A DNA stretch of 64,000 nt from Streptomyces sp. QL37. GTDB lineage: Bacteria > Actinomycetota > Actinomycetes > Streptomycetales > Streptomycetaceae. This document shows, in pieces, positions 25,519 to 35,026 of the stretch. The stretch covers positions 3,720,001 to 3,784,000 of the forward strand of contig NZ_PTJS01000001.1 in the NCBI RefSeq assembly GCF_002941025.1. The letters are read 5' to 3'. How positions within the stretch are numbered: the first letter of the stretch is position 1; the number at the start of each line of letters is the position of its first letter. The translations under genes were made by a program, and so were the position numbers. Under the pieces are notes generated by a model. The model saw nothing but the letters and a program-made list of their open reading frames with translations, had not been told where the DNA came from and did not search any database.

Positions 25519-26840
25519 GCGCCGCCGAGACCGCGCGGGAGGCCCCGGCCGACGTCGTGGCCCGGCTTCGTACGGCCTTCCGCACCGGCCGCACCAGGGA
25601 CCTCACCTGGCGCACGGACCGGCTGACGCGGCTGCGCGCCCTGCTCACCGAGCGCGGTGACGAACTGGCCGAGGCGCTCCGGGCCGACCTCGGCAAGAGC
25701 CGCAAGGAGGCCTACCGGACCGAGATCGACTTCACGGTCCGCGAGATCGACCACACCCTGGAGCGCCTGGCCGGCTGGCTGGAGCCCGAGCCCGCACCCG
25801 TACCGGCCGTCCTCGCCGGGGCCACCGCCCACACCGTGCAGGACCCTCTCGGCGTCGTCCTCGTCATCGCGCCCTGGAACTACCCGGTGCAGCTGCTGCT
25901 CGCACCGGTCGCCGGCGCGCTCGCCGCGGGCAACACCGTCGTGGCGAAGCCCAGCGAGCTGGCGCCCGCCACCTCCGCCGCCCTGGCCCGGCTGCTGCCG
26001 GAGTATCTGGACTCCGACACGGTCACCGTGGTGGAGGGCGGGGTCACGGAGACCACCGCGCTGCTCGCCGAACGCTTCGACCACATCTTCTACACGGGCA
26101 ACGGCACGGTCGGCCGCATCGTGATGGCCGCCGCGGCGAAGCACCTCACACCGGTGACGCTCGAACTGGGCGGCAAGTCGCCCGTGTTCGTCGACCGCGA
26201 CACGGACCTGAAGACGGTGGCCGCCCGGCTGGCCTCCGGGAAGTTCCTCAACGCCGGCCAGACGTGCGTCGCGCCCGACTACGTGCTGACCGACCCGGAG
26301 ACCGCGCCCGCCCTGACGGAGGCCCTGGCGGCTGCGGTCGAGGGGCTGTTCGGGCAGGACGCGTCCACCAGCCCGGAGTACGGCAGGATCGTCAACGAGC
26401 GCCACTTCGACCGGCTGGTGGGCCTCCTGGGCTCCGGCCGTGCGGTGACGGGCGGCGCCCACGACCGGGACACGAAGTACATCGCCCCGACCGTGCTGGC
26501 CGATGTCGCGCCGGACTCCCCCGTGATGCGGGAGGAGATCTTCGGCCCGGTGCTGCCGGTCCTCACCGTGGACGGCCTCGACGAGGCCATCGATTTCATC
26601 AACGACCGGGACAAGCCCCTGGCGCTGTACGCCTTCACCGAGTCCCCGGCCGTACGGGAGCGGCTGCTGGCCGAGACCTCCTCGGGCGGGGTCGGCGTCG
26701 GCCTGCCGCTGGCCCATCTGACCGTCTCGGACCTGCCGTTCGGCGGGGTCGGCGAGAGCGGCATGGGCAACTACCACGGCCGGTACTCCCTGGAGACGTT
26801 CAGCCACCGCAAGGCGGTCCTGGACACCCCGCTCGGCTGA
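25515..26840 (+). CDS. Aldehyde dehydrogenase (class 3-like)
   Basis: The 441-residue NAD(P)-dependent aldehyde dehydrogenase has the APWNYP cofactor motif, ELGGKSP with the general-base glutamate, and NAGQTCVAPDY with the catalytic cysteine. Its length of about 440-450 and lack of a long N-terminal part fit the ALDH3 group, which oxidises fatty and aromatic aldehydes. GTG 25515 overlaps the TGA of the DJ-1-like gene. A very strong hairpin follows the stop. Confidence 0.92.
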   Translation: MSAAETAREAPADVVARLRTAFRTGRTRDLTWRTDRLTRLRALLTERGDELAEALRADLGKSRKEAYRTEIDFTVREIDHTLERLAGWLEPEPAPVPAVLAGATAHTVQDPLGVVLVIAPWNYPVQLLLAPVAGALAAGNTVVAKPSELAPATSAALARLLPEYLDSDTVTVVEGGVTETTALLAERFDHIFYTGNGTVGRIVMAAAAKHLTPVTLELGGKSPVFVDRDTDLKTVAARLASGKFLNAGQTCVAPDYVLTDPETAPALTEALAAAVEGLFGQDASTSPEYGRIVNERHFDRLVGLLGSGRAVTGGAHDRDTKYIAPTVLADVAPDSPVMREEIFGPVLPVLTVDGLDEAIDFINDRDKPLALYAFTESPAVRERLLAETSSGGVGVGLPLAHLTVSDLPFGGVGESGMGNYHGRYSLETFSHRKAVLDTPLG

Positions 26841-26847
26841 AGCCCGT

Positions 26848-26900
26848 ACATGCCGCGAGGGCGCGACCCGCTTCGGTGCGGTCGCGCCCTCGCGGCATGT
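26848..26900. terminator. Strong bidirectional terminator, 20-base stem
   Basis: Bases 26848-26867 and 26881-26900 are perfectly complementary (ACATGCCGCGAGGGCGCGAC and its reverse complement) around a 13-base loop. It separates the aldehyde dehydrogenase gene from the convergent cytochrome c maturation operon, whose last stop is at 26906. Confidence 0.9.
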
Positions 26901-26905
26901 GCCGG

Positions 26906-27988
26906 TCAGACTCCGGCGTAGGAGTGCTTGCCGGTGACGAAGATGTTCACGCCGTAGTAGTTGAAGAGCCAGCAGCCGAAGGCGACGAGCGCCAGGTAGG
27001 CGGCCTTGCGGCCCTTCCAGCCGGCCGTCGCGCGGGCGTGCAGGTAGGCGGCGTACGCGACCCAGGTGATGAAGGACCAGACCTCCTTGGGGTCCCAGCC
27101 CCAGTAGCGGCCCCAGGCGTCGCCCGCCCAGATCGCGCCCGCGATGATCGTGAACGTCCACAGCGGGAAGACGGCGGCGTTGATGCGGTACGAGAAGGTG
27201 TCCAGGGTCCTCGCGGCGGGGAGCCGCTCCATCACGGACGTCGCGAACGTCCCGGGCGTGCCGCCGTTGGCGACCTTGTTCTCGTAGCTGTCGCGGAACA
27301 GGTAGAGCAGCGTGCCGACGGCGCCGAGGAAGAAGACCGCACCGCAGATGATCGCGGTGGAGACGTGGATCCACAGCCAGTAGGAGTGCAGCGCGGGCAC
27401 GAGCTGGTCACTGTCGGTGTAGAGCGTGGTGGTCGCGATGCCGAGGTCCAGCAGGACGACGGTGACCAGGATCAGGCCGATCCAGCGGACGTTCTTCCGC
27501 AGCGCGAGGAGGGTCAGGTAGGCGCCGACGGCCACGGTGGAGAAGGTGATCGAGAACTCGTACATGTTGCCCCAGGGGGCCCGCTGCACCGACAGGGCGC
27601 GCGCGACGACTCCGCCCGCCTGGACGGCGAAGGCGACGACCGTCAGGGAGACCGCGATCCGCCCCCACAGGTCGCCCTTGAAGGTGCCGCCCGCTGCCCC
27701 GGGGCCGTCCGGGACGTCACGGGTCCCCGCGGCCGAGCGCGTGACGATCGTGGGGCGTTCCAGTACGGCGGTGGAGCCGCCCTTCTGCGCGACCTGCACC
27801 TTCACCGTGGAATCGGCGGTGGCCGACTCGCTCAGCGCGGCGGCCGTGCGGCCCACCTTGCTACGGCTGCCGAACACCCACTCCGCGATGTGCGCGAAGA
27901 AGGCCAGGGTGTAGACGGCCATCGAGGAATAGATCAGCGTGTTGCTGATATTCGCCAGATTCTCGTTGGTTGCGGCGGCGAGATTCAC
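26906..27988 (-). CDS. resC: Cytochrome c maturation protein ResC/CcsA (CcsB)
   Basis: The 360-residue membrane protein has about eight helices and the haem-handling tryptophan-rich motif WGRYWGWDPKEVWSFITW near residue 300, with conserved histidines flanking it. It works with ResB to carry haem across the membrane and ligate it to apocytochromes c. GTG 27988 overlaps the resB stop as GTGA. It is the last gene of the tlpA-ccdA-resB-resC operon. Confidence 0.94.
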   Translation of the reverse strand: MNLAAATNENLANISNTLIYSSMAVYTLAFFAHIAEWVFGSRSKVGRTAAALSESATADSTVKVQVAQKGGSTAVLERPTIVTRSAAGTRDVPDGPGAAGGTFKGDLWGRIAVSLTVVAFAVQAGGVVARALSVQRAPWGNMYEFSITFSTVAVGAYLTLLALRKNVRWIGLILVTVVLLDLGIATTTLYTDSDQLVPALHSYWLWIHVSTAIICGAVFFLGAVGTLLYLFRDSYENKVANGGTPGTFATSVMERLPAARTLDTFSYRINAAVFPLWTFTIIAGAIWAGDAWGRYWGWDPKEVWSFITWVAYAAYLHARATAGWKGRKAAYLALVAFGCWLFNYYGVNIFVTGKHSYAGV

Positions 27989-29679
27989 TTCTCAGCCCCT
28001 TCGGCAGGTTCTTCGGAGGGTTGTTCGGTCTCGGGTTCGAGATCGGGCGCGGTGGGCGCCACGGTGTTGAGCGCGACCGCGAGATCGGCCAGCTCCTCGG
28101 GAAGCTTCGCGGACTCGCTGCGGCCGAGGCCCGCCATCTCGACGACGGTGACGCCGTCCGCGCCCCGGACCGCCCGCACCCAGACGCGGCGGCGCTGGAT
28201 GAAGAGCGAACCGGCGAGCCCGATGATGGCGGCGACGGCGCCGGTGAGCGCCCAGCCGCTGGCGGGCTGGCGCGAGATCTGGAAGCTGGCCCACTCCTCG
28301 ACGCTCTCGAAGGTGACCGAGCCCGCACCGTCGGGCAGCTTCATGGTCTCGCCGGGACGCAGCCGCTTCTTGAGCTTGTCCCCGTTGCTGTCCTTGAATT
28401 CCTTCATCTTGGACGTGTCGAGCTGGTAGACGTTCTGCGGCAGTCCGGAGTCGACCCCGAGGCTGCCGTGGTAGCCGTTGAGCGCGAGGACCGGATAGTC
28501 GAGCCCGGGGTACTGCGAGAACATCGTGCCCTTGCCGTCACCCGCGAACGTCGGTACGAAGAACGCCTGGAAGCCCAGCTGGGTCTTCTTGCCGTCGGTC
28601 CCCTTGTAGCCGTCCATCACCTTGACCGCGCCGGTCGAGGTGACGTTGTTGTCGATGGGCAGCAGGGGCACGGCGGACCTGTAGACCTCCTTGCCCTTGC
28701 CGTCCTTGACGGAGATGACAGGGGCGTAGCCGTGGGCGTTCAGGTAGACCTTCGTGCCGTCGACGACGAGCGGCTTGTTGACCTCGATGACCTTCTTCTT
28801 CGGCTCACCGTCGGCGCCCTCGGCGTACGTCACGCGGGCCTCGTAGGTCCTGGGCGTGCCGCGCTGCGGGCCGCTCCGCTCGTACGTGCCGACGAAGTCC
28901 TCCAGGTCGAAGCTGAAGGGGGTGAGGTCGTCGGTGTCGAAGAGCGAGCCGGACTTGAAGTCGTCGTACTGGGTGATCGTGTTGGCGAAGCCGTCACCCT
29001 CCACGATCAGCTTGCCGCCCTCGGACTTGAAGAGCTGCCCGCCGGCGAAGGCGACGAGCATGACGATCAGCGCGATGTGGAAGAGCAGGTTCCCGGTCTC
29101 GCGGAGATAACCCTTCTCCGCTGCCACCGCGTCGCCCACCGCGTGCGAGCGGAAGCGCCGCTTGCGCAGGATGGAGAGGGCGGCCTCACGGACCTGCTCG
29201 GGGTCGGCGTCGGTGCGCCAGGTGGTGTAGGCGGGCAGCCGGGTCAGCTTCTTCGGGGCGCCGGGCGGTCGGCCGCGCAGCTGGCCGACGAACTGGCCGG
29301 TGCGCGGGACGATGCAGCCGATCAGGGAGACGAACAGCAGGATGTAGATCGCGGAGAACCACACCGAGCTGTAGACGTCGAAGAACTGGAGCTTCTCGTA
29401 GATCGGCGTGACGGTGGTGTGGGCTTCCTTGAAGGTCTGCACCTTCAGCTCGTCCACGCTGTTCTGCGGGATCAGTGAGCCGGGGATCGCGCCGAGCGAC
29501 AGCAGGAAGAGCAGGATCAGCGCCACCCGCATCGAGGTGAGCTGGCGCCAGAACCATCGGGCCCAGCCGATGACGCCCATGGCCGGTACGGAGGAGACGG
29601 ACTCTTCGCGCGGGGCGGTGGAGAGCTGCTCCCCGGCCTTGCCGAGGTCGCGCTCGTCCGTGGTGTTCGTGTTGCTCAT
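27985..29679 (-). CDS. resB: Cytochrome c maturation protein ResB (Ccs1)
   Basis: The 564-residue protein has three N-terminal membrane helices, a large extracytoplasmic domain (about residues 220-480) and a last helix near 490, the ResB/Ccs1 layout. GNLLFHIALIVML contains a conserved haem-ligand-type histidine. It pairs with ResC for system II cytochrome c synthesis. The ATG is four bases after the ccdA stop, with GGGGAT upstream inside ccdA. Confidence 0.94.
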   Translation of the reverse strand: MSNTNTTDERDLGKAGEQLSTAPREESVSSVPAMGVIGWARWFWRQLTSMRVALILLFLLSLGAIPGSLIPQNSVDELKVQTFKEAHTTVTPIYEKLQFFDVYSSVWFSAIYILLFVSLIGCIVPRTGQFVGQLRGRPPGAPKKLTRLPAYTTWRTDADPEQVREAALSILRKRRFRSHAVGDAVAAEKGYLRETGNLLFHIALIVMLVAFAGGQLFKSEGGKLIVEGDGFANTITQYDDFKSGSLFDTDDLTPFSFDLEDFVGTYERSGPQRGTPRTYEARVTYAEGADGEPKKKVIEVNKPLVVDGTKVYLNAHGYAPVISVKDGKGKEVYRSAVPLLPIDNNVTSTGAVKVMDGYKGTDGKKTQLGFQAFFVPTFAGDGKGTMFSQYPGLDYPVLALNGYHGSLGVDSGLPQNVYQLDTSKMKEFKDSNGDKLKKRLRPGETMKLPDGAGSVTFESVEEWASFQISRQPASGWALTGAVAAIIGLAGSLFIQRRRVWVRAVRGADGVTVVEMAGLGRSESAKLPEELADLAVALNTVAPTAPDLEPETEQPSEEPAEGAEK

Positions 29680-29683
29680 GGAC

Positions 29684-30457
29684 TCAGATCCCCACAGTGA
29701 AGCCGTTGGACCAGACCTGCATCTCCTGGATGAGCACGTCCCACGCGCCCGTCAGCAGGAGCACTCCGGTCACGATCATCATGCCGCCGCCGATCCGCAT
29801 GACCCACGCGTAGTGGCGCTTGACCCAGCCGAACGCGCCGAGTGCCCGGCGGAAGGCGACCGCGGCCAGGACGAAGGGGACGCCGAGTCCGAGACAGTAC
29901 GCCACGGACAGCACCGCCCCTCGGCCGGCCGTCGCCTGCTCGAACGCGAGCGCGTTGACGGAGGCGAGTGTCGGGCCGAGGCACGGCGTCCAGCCGATCC
30001 CGAAGAGGGCGCCGAGCAGCGGTGCCCCCGCCAGGCCGGTCACCGGTCGCTTGTGGATGCGGAACTCGCGCTGCGTCATCCAGGGCATGAGGCCCATGAA
30101 GAAGATCCCCATGAGGATCATCAGTACGCCGAGGACCTTGGAGAGCGTCCCGCTGTACTCCTGGAGCGTCTGGCCGAAGAAGCCGAAGAGCGCGCCGCCG
30201 GACACGAACACGACGGTGAAGCCGAGCACGAAGAGCGAGGCCCCGGCGACGGTCCTGCCGCGCCGCCGCTCGGCCAGGTCGGCGCCGCTGACCCCGGTGA
30301 CGTAGCTGAGGTAGCCGGGCACCAGCGGCAGGACGCACGGTGAGAAGAAGGAGACGAGACCGCCGAGCAGGGCGATGGGCAGCGCCACTACGAGGGCCCC
30401 GCTGAGGACCGTCTCGTTTCCGCCGGTGACCGCGGCCAGTTCGAGCACCGGAGTCAC
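29684..30457 (-). CDS. ccdA: Thiol-disulfide transporter CcdA
   Basis: CcdA moves reducing equivalents from cytoplasmic thioredoxin to the outside to keep apocytochrome c cysteines reduced. The 257-residue protein has about six helices and both conserved cysteine segments: SFFSPCVLPLVPGYL and GWTPCLGPTLA. GTG 30457 overlaps the stop of the thioredoxin-like gene (GTGA), showing tight coupling with the exported thioredoxin that it would reduce. Confidence 0.94.
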   Translation of the reverse strand: MTPVLELAAVTGGNETVLSGALVVALPIALLGGLVSFFSPCVLPLVPGYLSYVTGVSGADLAERRRGRTVAGASLFVLGFTVVFVSGGALFGFFGQTLQEYSGTLSKVLGVLMILMGIFFMGLMPWMTQREFRIHKRPVTGLAGAPLLGALFGIGWTPCLGPTLASVNALAFEQATAGRGAVLSVAYCLGLGVPFVLAAVAFRRALGAFGWVKRHYAWVMRIGGGMMIVTGVLLLTGAWDVLIQEMQVWSNGFTVGI

Positions 30458-31059
30458 TTCTCCGCGACCAGCGGGTCGATCATCTCGCGCAGTTTCGTGG
30501 CGTCGAGCGCGGCGAGCGAGCGGGCGGCGAGCTTCCCGTCCCGGTCGATGACCACGGTCGACGGGATGGCCTGCGGGTTCAGCGTGCCCTTCGGGAAGCG
30601 CAGGAGCAGCTTCCCGGTCGGGTCGTAGATGCTCGGGTAGGTGACTCCGAAGTCCTGTTCGAAGCTGACCGCGAGGGACTTCTGCGGGTCCCTGGTGTTG
30701 ACGCCGACGAACTGGACGCCCTGGTCCGCGGTCGCCTTCGCCACCTTCTCGAAGTGCTTGGCCTCGGCGCGGCACGGGCCGCACCAGGATCCCCAGAAGT
30801 TCAGGACGACGATCTTGCCCTTGTAGTCGGCGACGGCGAGGTCCTTGCCGTCCAGGGTCGTACCGTCCAGCTTCGGCGCGTCGGTGCGTTCGCCCTTGGC
30901 GACGGTGGAGATCCCTCCGCTGCCGGTGACGAAATTCGTGTTGCCGCCACCGCCCGCCTTGGCGCCGTCACCACTGCATGCGGACAGGGTCAGGGCACCG
31001 GCCACCGCGGTTGCGGCGAGCAGGGTGAAGCGGCGTCGGGGTACGCGGCCAGAGCTCAT
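30454..31059 (-). CDS. TlpA/ResA-like thioredoxin lipoprotein
   Basis: The 201-residue protein carries a lipoprotein signal (lipobox LSAC, C28) and a thioredoxin fold with the WCGPC active site (C93, C96) in NFWGSWCGPCR. As ResA/TlpA it would reduce apocytochrome c disulfides outside the membrane and receive electrons from CcdA, encoded next. It is the first gene of the four-gene maturation operon. The ATG at 31059 has only a weak ribosome site. Confidence 0.93.
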   Translation of the reverse strand: MSSGRVPRRRFTLLAATAVAGALTLSACSGDGAKAGGGGNTNFVTGSGGISTVAKGERTDAPKLDGTTLDGKDLAVADYKGKIVVLNFWGSWCGPCRAEAKHFEKVAKATADQGVQFVGVNTRDPQKSLAVSFEQDFGVTYPSIYDPTGKLLLRFPKGTLNPQAIPSTVVIDRDGKLAARSLAALDATKLREMIDPLVAEK

Positions 31060-31126
31060 GTGAAAAGTTTCGCATGGCAGTTCCGGGGATCTTGGGCACC
31101 CCCCTCGGTGACCGTAAAGCCCCTTG

Positions 31127-32380
31127 TCAGGCCTGTTTAAAGAAGGTGTTCCAGCCGCCTTCGGGGGCCTGTCCCACCTGGAGCGTACGGAGCTTCGCGA
31201 GCACCGCCGGATCCTGTGCGTCGAGCCAGTCGACGTACTGCCGGAAGGAGACGAGACGCACATCCGGCTTGCCCGCGATGTGTTTGAGCGCGTCCTCCAC
31301 GGCGTCCATGTAGATGCCGCCGTTCCACTCCTCGAAGTGGTTTCCGACATAGAAGGGCGCCCGGTTCGTCTCGTAGGCGCGGTCGAATCCGGCGATATAC
31401 GCGTCGGTGGCCTGGGTGCGCCATCCCGGATAGCGGGAGGGCATGCCGTTGGTCGAATTCTTCGACTGGTTGGCGAGGATGTTGTAGTCCATGGAGAGGA
31501 CTTCGAAGGTGTGGCCGGGAAAGGGAATGCCCTGAAGCGGAAGGTCCCAGACGCCCTGGCGCTTCTCGGGCCACATCTGGCTGCCGCCCGGCGAGCTCGC
31601 GTCGTAACGCCAGCCGAGCCGCTTCGCGGTGGGGAGGAGATTGTCCTGGCCGAGCAGACAGGGCGTACGGCCCCCGACCAGTTCCTTCCGGTAGTCGAAG
31701 GGCAGCGGTTCGACATCCTCCCACCCGGAGTTGGTCCGCCATTCGGTGACGAACGACACCGCCTGATCGATCTCGCTCTGCCATTGAGCGGGTGTCCAGT
31801 TGCCCACCGATCCGGAACCGCCGCAGAAATGCCCGTTGAAATGGGTGCCGATCTCGTGGCCGTCGAGCCAGGCCTGGCGGACGTACTTCAGGGTCTGCTT
31901 GACGTGGTCATCGGTGAGATAGCCGATGTCGGAGGCGCCCCGGGGGTTGTTGGGCGGGCGGTAGAGGGACTTCTTCGACTCGGGCAGCACATAGAGCCCG
32001 GAGAGGAAGAAGGTCATCGCCGCGTCGTGTTCCTTGGCGAGTTCGAGAAAGCGCGGGAAGAGCCCGTTGCCGACCTCGCCCGCTCCGTCCCAGGAGAAGA
32101 TCACGAACTGCGGCGGTTTCTGACCCGGTTCGAGCGGGACGGGGGCGGCGGGCTGATTCGGCTGCTTTCCGGTGTCCGCGGTGGAACCGTCACCGATCAG
32201 CCTCACCTGTTTTCCGGGGGCGCCCCCGCCATTCCCGTGCGTCCCTTTGCCGCCGTGGGAACTCTTCTCGGGATCCGCCCGGCTGTCCGGCGATCCCTGG
32301 GAGCCGCAGCCGGCCATCGACAGTGCGGCTGCGGCTCCGAGCCCTGCCCCGAGCAGGCCCCTTCGGTTGATTTCACGCAT
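31127..32380 (-). CDS. Polysaccharide deacetylase-like secreted lipoprotein
   Basis: The 417-residue protein starts with an RR-containing signal and lipobox (MAGC) and has the NodB-type deacetylase layout: strand FVIFSWDGAGE and the metal-binding HEIGTHFNGH. In active deacetylases the first motif is TFDDG; here a tryptophan replaces the first aspartate, the usual base, while the metal-binding aspartate remains. It may be a divergent hydrolase or a binding protein. The conserved place between tlpA and the phosphatase recalls S. coelicolor order. It may be exported by Tat. Confidence 0.8.
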   Translation of the reverse strand: MREINRRGLLGAGLGAAAALSMAGCGSQGSPDSRADPEKSSHGGKGTHGNGGGAPGKQVRLIGDGSTADTGKQPNQPAAPVPLEPGQKPPQFVIFSWDGAGEVGNGLFPRFLELAKEHDAAMTFFLSGLYVLPESKKSLYRPPNNPRGASDIGYLTDDHVKQTLKYVRQAWLDGHEIGTHFNGHFCGGSGSVGNWTPAQWQSEIDQAVSFVTEWRTNSGWEDVEPLPFDYRKELVGGRTPCLLGQDNLLPTAKRLGWRYDASSPGGSQMWPEKRQGVWDLPLQGIPFPGHTFEVLSMDYNILANQSKNSTNGMPSRYPGWRTQATDAYIAGFDRAYETNRAPFYVGNHFEEWNGGIYMDAVEDALKHIAGKPDVRLVSFRQYVDWLDAQDPAVLAKLRTLQVGQAPEGGWNTFFKQA

Positions 32381-32576
32381 AGCGTCCCCATCTGCGGTCG
32401 TATTACCTCAAGGCCATACAAACTGGCGATGGCTTAGATGAGGAAACCAACACGACGGTTCCACCGATAATCACAAAAGTTGTTACGTGGGCGGACCCTT
32501 ACAAGTGCTGCACACGGCATGCAGAACGGCGGGGAAAGCGCGCCCCGCGAGCCCGGCATGATCCGAACGGGAGGCC

Positions 32577-33266
32577 CTAAGCTCCGAACGCCTTGGACTT
32601 CCCCTTGACCGGCTTCGCACCCGCGAGGAGATGCGCCGGCACCAGGTCCCGCGCGGGCTCGGTGTATCCGACCGACACGATCTCGTCGCCCTGGTACGTG
32701 AAGGTCGTCAGCGAGGCCAGGGTGCACTGCCGCTTGCGCGGGTCGTGCCACAGCCTGCGCCGCTCCACGAAGCTCCGCACGATCCAGATCGGCAGCTGGT
32801 GGCTGACGCAGACCGCCTCGTGCCCCCGGGCGGCGTCACGCGCCGCGTCCAGGGCCCCCATCATCCGTACGACCTGCTCGATGTACGGCTCACCCCAGGA
32901 CGGCTTGAAGGGGTTGGTGAGGTGCTTCCAGTTCTCGGGCTTGCGCAGCGCGCCGTCGCCGACCCCGAAGGTCTTGCCCTCGAAGACGTTGGCGGCCTCG
33001 ATGAGACGCCCGTCGGTCGCCAGGTCCACACTGTGCGACTTGGCGATCGGCGTGGCCGTCTCCTGGGCGCGCTCCAGCGGGGAGGCCACGACATACGTGA
33101 TGTCGCGCTTCTCCAGGTGCTCGGCGACCCGGTCGGCCATCTTGCGGCCGAGCTCGGACAGGCTGTAGCCGGCGCGTCGCCCGTAGAGCACGCCGTCCGG
33201 GTTGTGCACCTCACCGTGGCGCATCAGGTGGACGACGGTGATGTCCTTCGCGCTGTTCCCGCTCAT
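32577..33266 (-). CDS. Histidine phosphatase family protein
   Basis: The 229-residue protein has the RHG signature [12 protein letters not shown] with the phospho-accepting histidine near residue 16 and the second catalytic histidine in [10 protein letters not shown]. It belongs to the phosphoglycerate mutase-like superfamily, acting as a phosphatase rather than a glycolytic mutase by its length. Its ATG overlaps the hemL stop (ATGA), so it is co-translated with hemL. The substrate is unknown. Confidence 0.9.
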   Translation of the reverse strand: MSGNSAKDITVVHLMRHGEVHNPDGVLYGRRAGYSLSELGRKMADRVAEHLEKRDITYVVASPLERAQETATPIAKSHSVDLATDGRLIEAANVFEGKTFGVGDGALRKPENWKHLTNPFKPSWGEPYIEQVVRMMGALDAARDAARGHEAVCVSHQLPIWIVRSFVERRRLWHDPRKRQCTLASLTTFTYQGDEIVSVGYTEPARDLVPAHLLAGAKPVKGKSKAFGA

Positions 33267-34570
33267 GCGGTGGCCTCCGATGCGGCACGGGCGGCGGCGG
33301 GCAGCGCCGCGGCGATCCGTTCGAGCGCCCGCGCGTCGTGGGCGGTGGAGACGAACCAGGACTCGAAGGCGGACGGCGGCAGGTAGACGCCCTGCTCCAG
33401 CATCGAGTGGAAGAACGCGGTGAAGCGGAAAGCTTCCTGCTTCTTCGCGTCCTCGTAGTCGTGGACGGGCCCGTCGGTGAAGAAGACGGAGAACATGTTG
33501 CTCGCCGCCGACACCGTGTGCGCGACGCCCTCCTTGGTGAACGCCTCGCCGACCAGGGAGCGGAGCTCCGCGGAGACCGCGTCGACCTTCGCGTACGCCG
33601 CGTCGTCCAGCAGTCGCAGCTGCGCGAGGCCGGCGGCGGTGGCGACCGGGTTCCCGGAGAGGGTGCCCGCCTGGTAGACGGGGCCCGCCGGGGCCAGGTG
33701 CGCCATGACGTCGGCACGGCCGCCGAAGGCCGCGGCCGGGAAGCCGCCGCCCATGACCTTGCCGAAGGTCATGAGGTCGGGCCGCACCCCGTCGATGCCG
33801 TACCAGCCGGCCTTGGACGTACGGAATCCGGTCATCACCTCGTCGGAGATGTACAGCGCGCCGTTGGCCGCGCAGATCTCCTTCAGCCCGGCGTTGAAAC
33901 CGTCCCGCGGCGGCACGACGCCCATGTTGCCCGGCGACGCCTCGGTGATCACGCAGGCGATCTCACCCGGCTGCGCGGCGAACGCGGCGCGCACGGCCTC
34001 CAGGTCGTTGTACGGCAGCACGATCGTGTCGCCCGCCTGGGCGCCGGTCACGCCGGGCGTGTCGGGAAGACCGAAGGTGGCGACCCCGGAGCCGGCCGAG
34101 GCCAGCAGCGCGTCGACGTGCCCGTGGTAGCAACCGGCGAACTTCACGACCTTGGCGCGCCCGGTGAATCCACGGGCGAGCCGGATCGCGGACATGGTCG
34201 CCTCGGTGCCGGACGACACCAGCCGCACCTGCTCCACGGGCTCGATCCGGGCCACGATCTCCTCGGCGAGGGCGACCTCGCCCTCCCCCGGCGTACCGAA
34301 GGAGGTACCCCGGGCCACCGCGTCCTGGACGGCCGCGATGACTTCCGGGTGCGCGTGGCCGAGGATCATCGGCCCCCACGAACACACGAGGTCGACATAC
34401 TCACGGCCGTCGGCGTCGGTGAGGTACGGACCCGTACCGGACACCATGAACCGGGGCGTACCGCCCACGGCCCGGAAGGCACGCACGGGAGAGTTCACGC
34501 CGCCGGGCGTCACGAGGGACGCGCGGTCGAAAAGCGTCTGCGAAACTGGGGCTTCGTATGAATACGCCAC
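33263..34570 (-). CDS. hemL: Glutamate-1-semialdehyde 2,1-aminomutase (HemL)
   Basis: HemL makes 5-aminolevulinate from glutamate-1-semialdehyde with PLP in haem synthesis. The 435-residue protein shows [16 protein letters not shown] for phosphate binding, [10 protein letters not shown] with the cofactor aspartate, and the PLP lysine K271 in TFGKVMGGG. Length and order match HemL. The start is GTG 34570 with AGGA five bases upstream. The phosphatase gene overlaps its stop. Confidence 0.96.
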   Translation of the reverse strand: MAYSYEAPVSQTLFDRASLVTPGGVNSPVRAFRAVGGTPRFMVSGTGPYLTDADGREYVDLVCSWGPMILGHAHPEVIAAVQDAVARGTSFGTPGEGEVALAEEIVARIEPVEQVRLVSSGTEATMSAIRLARGFTGRAKVVKFAGCYHGHVDALLASAGSGVATFGLPDTPGVTGAQAGDTIVLPYNDLEAVRAAFAAQPGEIACVITEASPGNMGVVPPRDGFNAGLKEICAANGALYISDEVMTGFRTSKAGWYGIDGVRPDLMTFGKVMGGGFPAAAFGGRADVMAHLAPAGPVYQAGTLSGNPVATAAGLAQLRLLDDAAYAKVDAVSAELRSLVGEAFTKEGVAHTVSAASNMFSVFFTDGPVHDYEDAKKQEAFRFTAFFHSMLEQGVYLPPSAFESWFVSTAHDARALERIAAALPAAARAASEATA

Positions 34571-34708
34571 TTTGGTCCTGATCTGCGATTCGGTTTCGGG
34601 GGGCCTGGCCGGAATTCCCGGCCGCCGGTGAGCAGGGAGCGCGCTCTCCCCGTATGAGGCTCGTACAACGAAAGGGCGTCAGTCTCCTCGCGTCTGCGAA
34701 ACTGGGGC
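34534..34708. repeat. Direct 19-bp repeat: hemL codons and upstream region
   Basis: GCGTCTGCGAAACTGGGGC occurs at 34534-34552, inside codons 7-12 of hemL, and again at 34690-34708, about 120-140 bp upstream of its start. The period is 156 bp. A perfect 19-mer by chance at this distance is unlikely even in high-GC DNA, so it may be a shared regulatory sequence or a remnant of a duplication. Confidence 0.8.
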
Positions 34709-35026
34709 GTCATAGGGAAAGCTCACACATGCCATGGTGTCAGAGGCGTCGACGGTCTTGCGGACAGGTGTTTCACCGCACGCCCGTGGGGGAGGTCACT
34801 GACGATGATCGGGTTGCGCGGCGGGGCTGTGTCTCCTAAGAAGTAGTCGGGTGGATGAGATATGCATCGCGGTGGCGGAGTGGGCGAAGGGACCGACGAC
34901 CTGGGGCCCGAGCCTGCCCGGCGAGGGCGGCACCGGCGTAAGGGCGAGCGCGAGGCCGAGCGCGTACGGGACGTCCAGGCGGGCGGAGCCGACGGTTCGG
35001 GGAGCAGGAGCAGTGGACGGGTGGGG
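34571..35026. other. hemL/hypothetical divergent intergenic region
   Basis: These 456 bp hold the hemL promoter region and the second copy of the 19-bp repeat. They also contain the inverted repeats CGGCCGGGAATTCCGGCC-like at about 34606-34623 and ACACATGCCATGGTGT at about 34726-34741. Open frames here are short and look non-coding, though a longer N-terminal extension of the gene at 35027 (ATG 34862) cannot be fully excluded. No RNA gene or riboswitch was recognised. Confidence 0.5.

Noticed and set aside
34510..34713. Small minus-strand frame with PQFRRR repeats upstream of hemL
   Set aside because: The repeat comes from the 19-bp DNA repeat read in another frame. There is no ribosome site and no conservation that I recognise.
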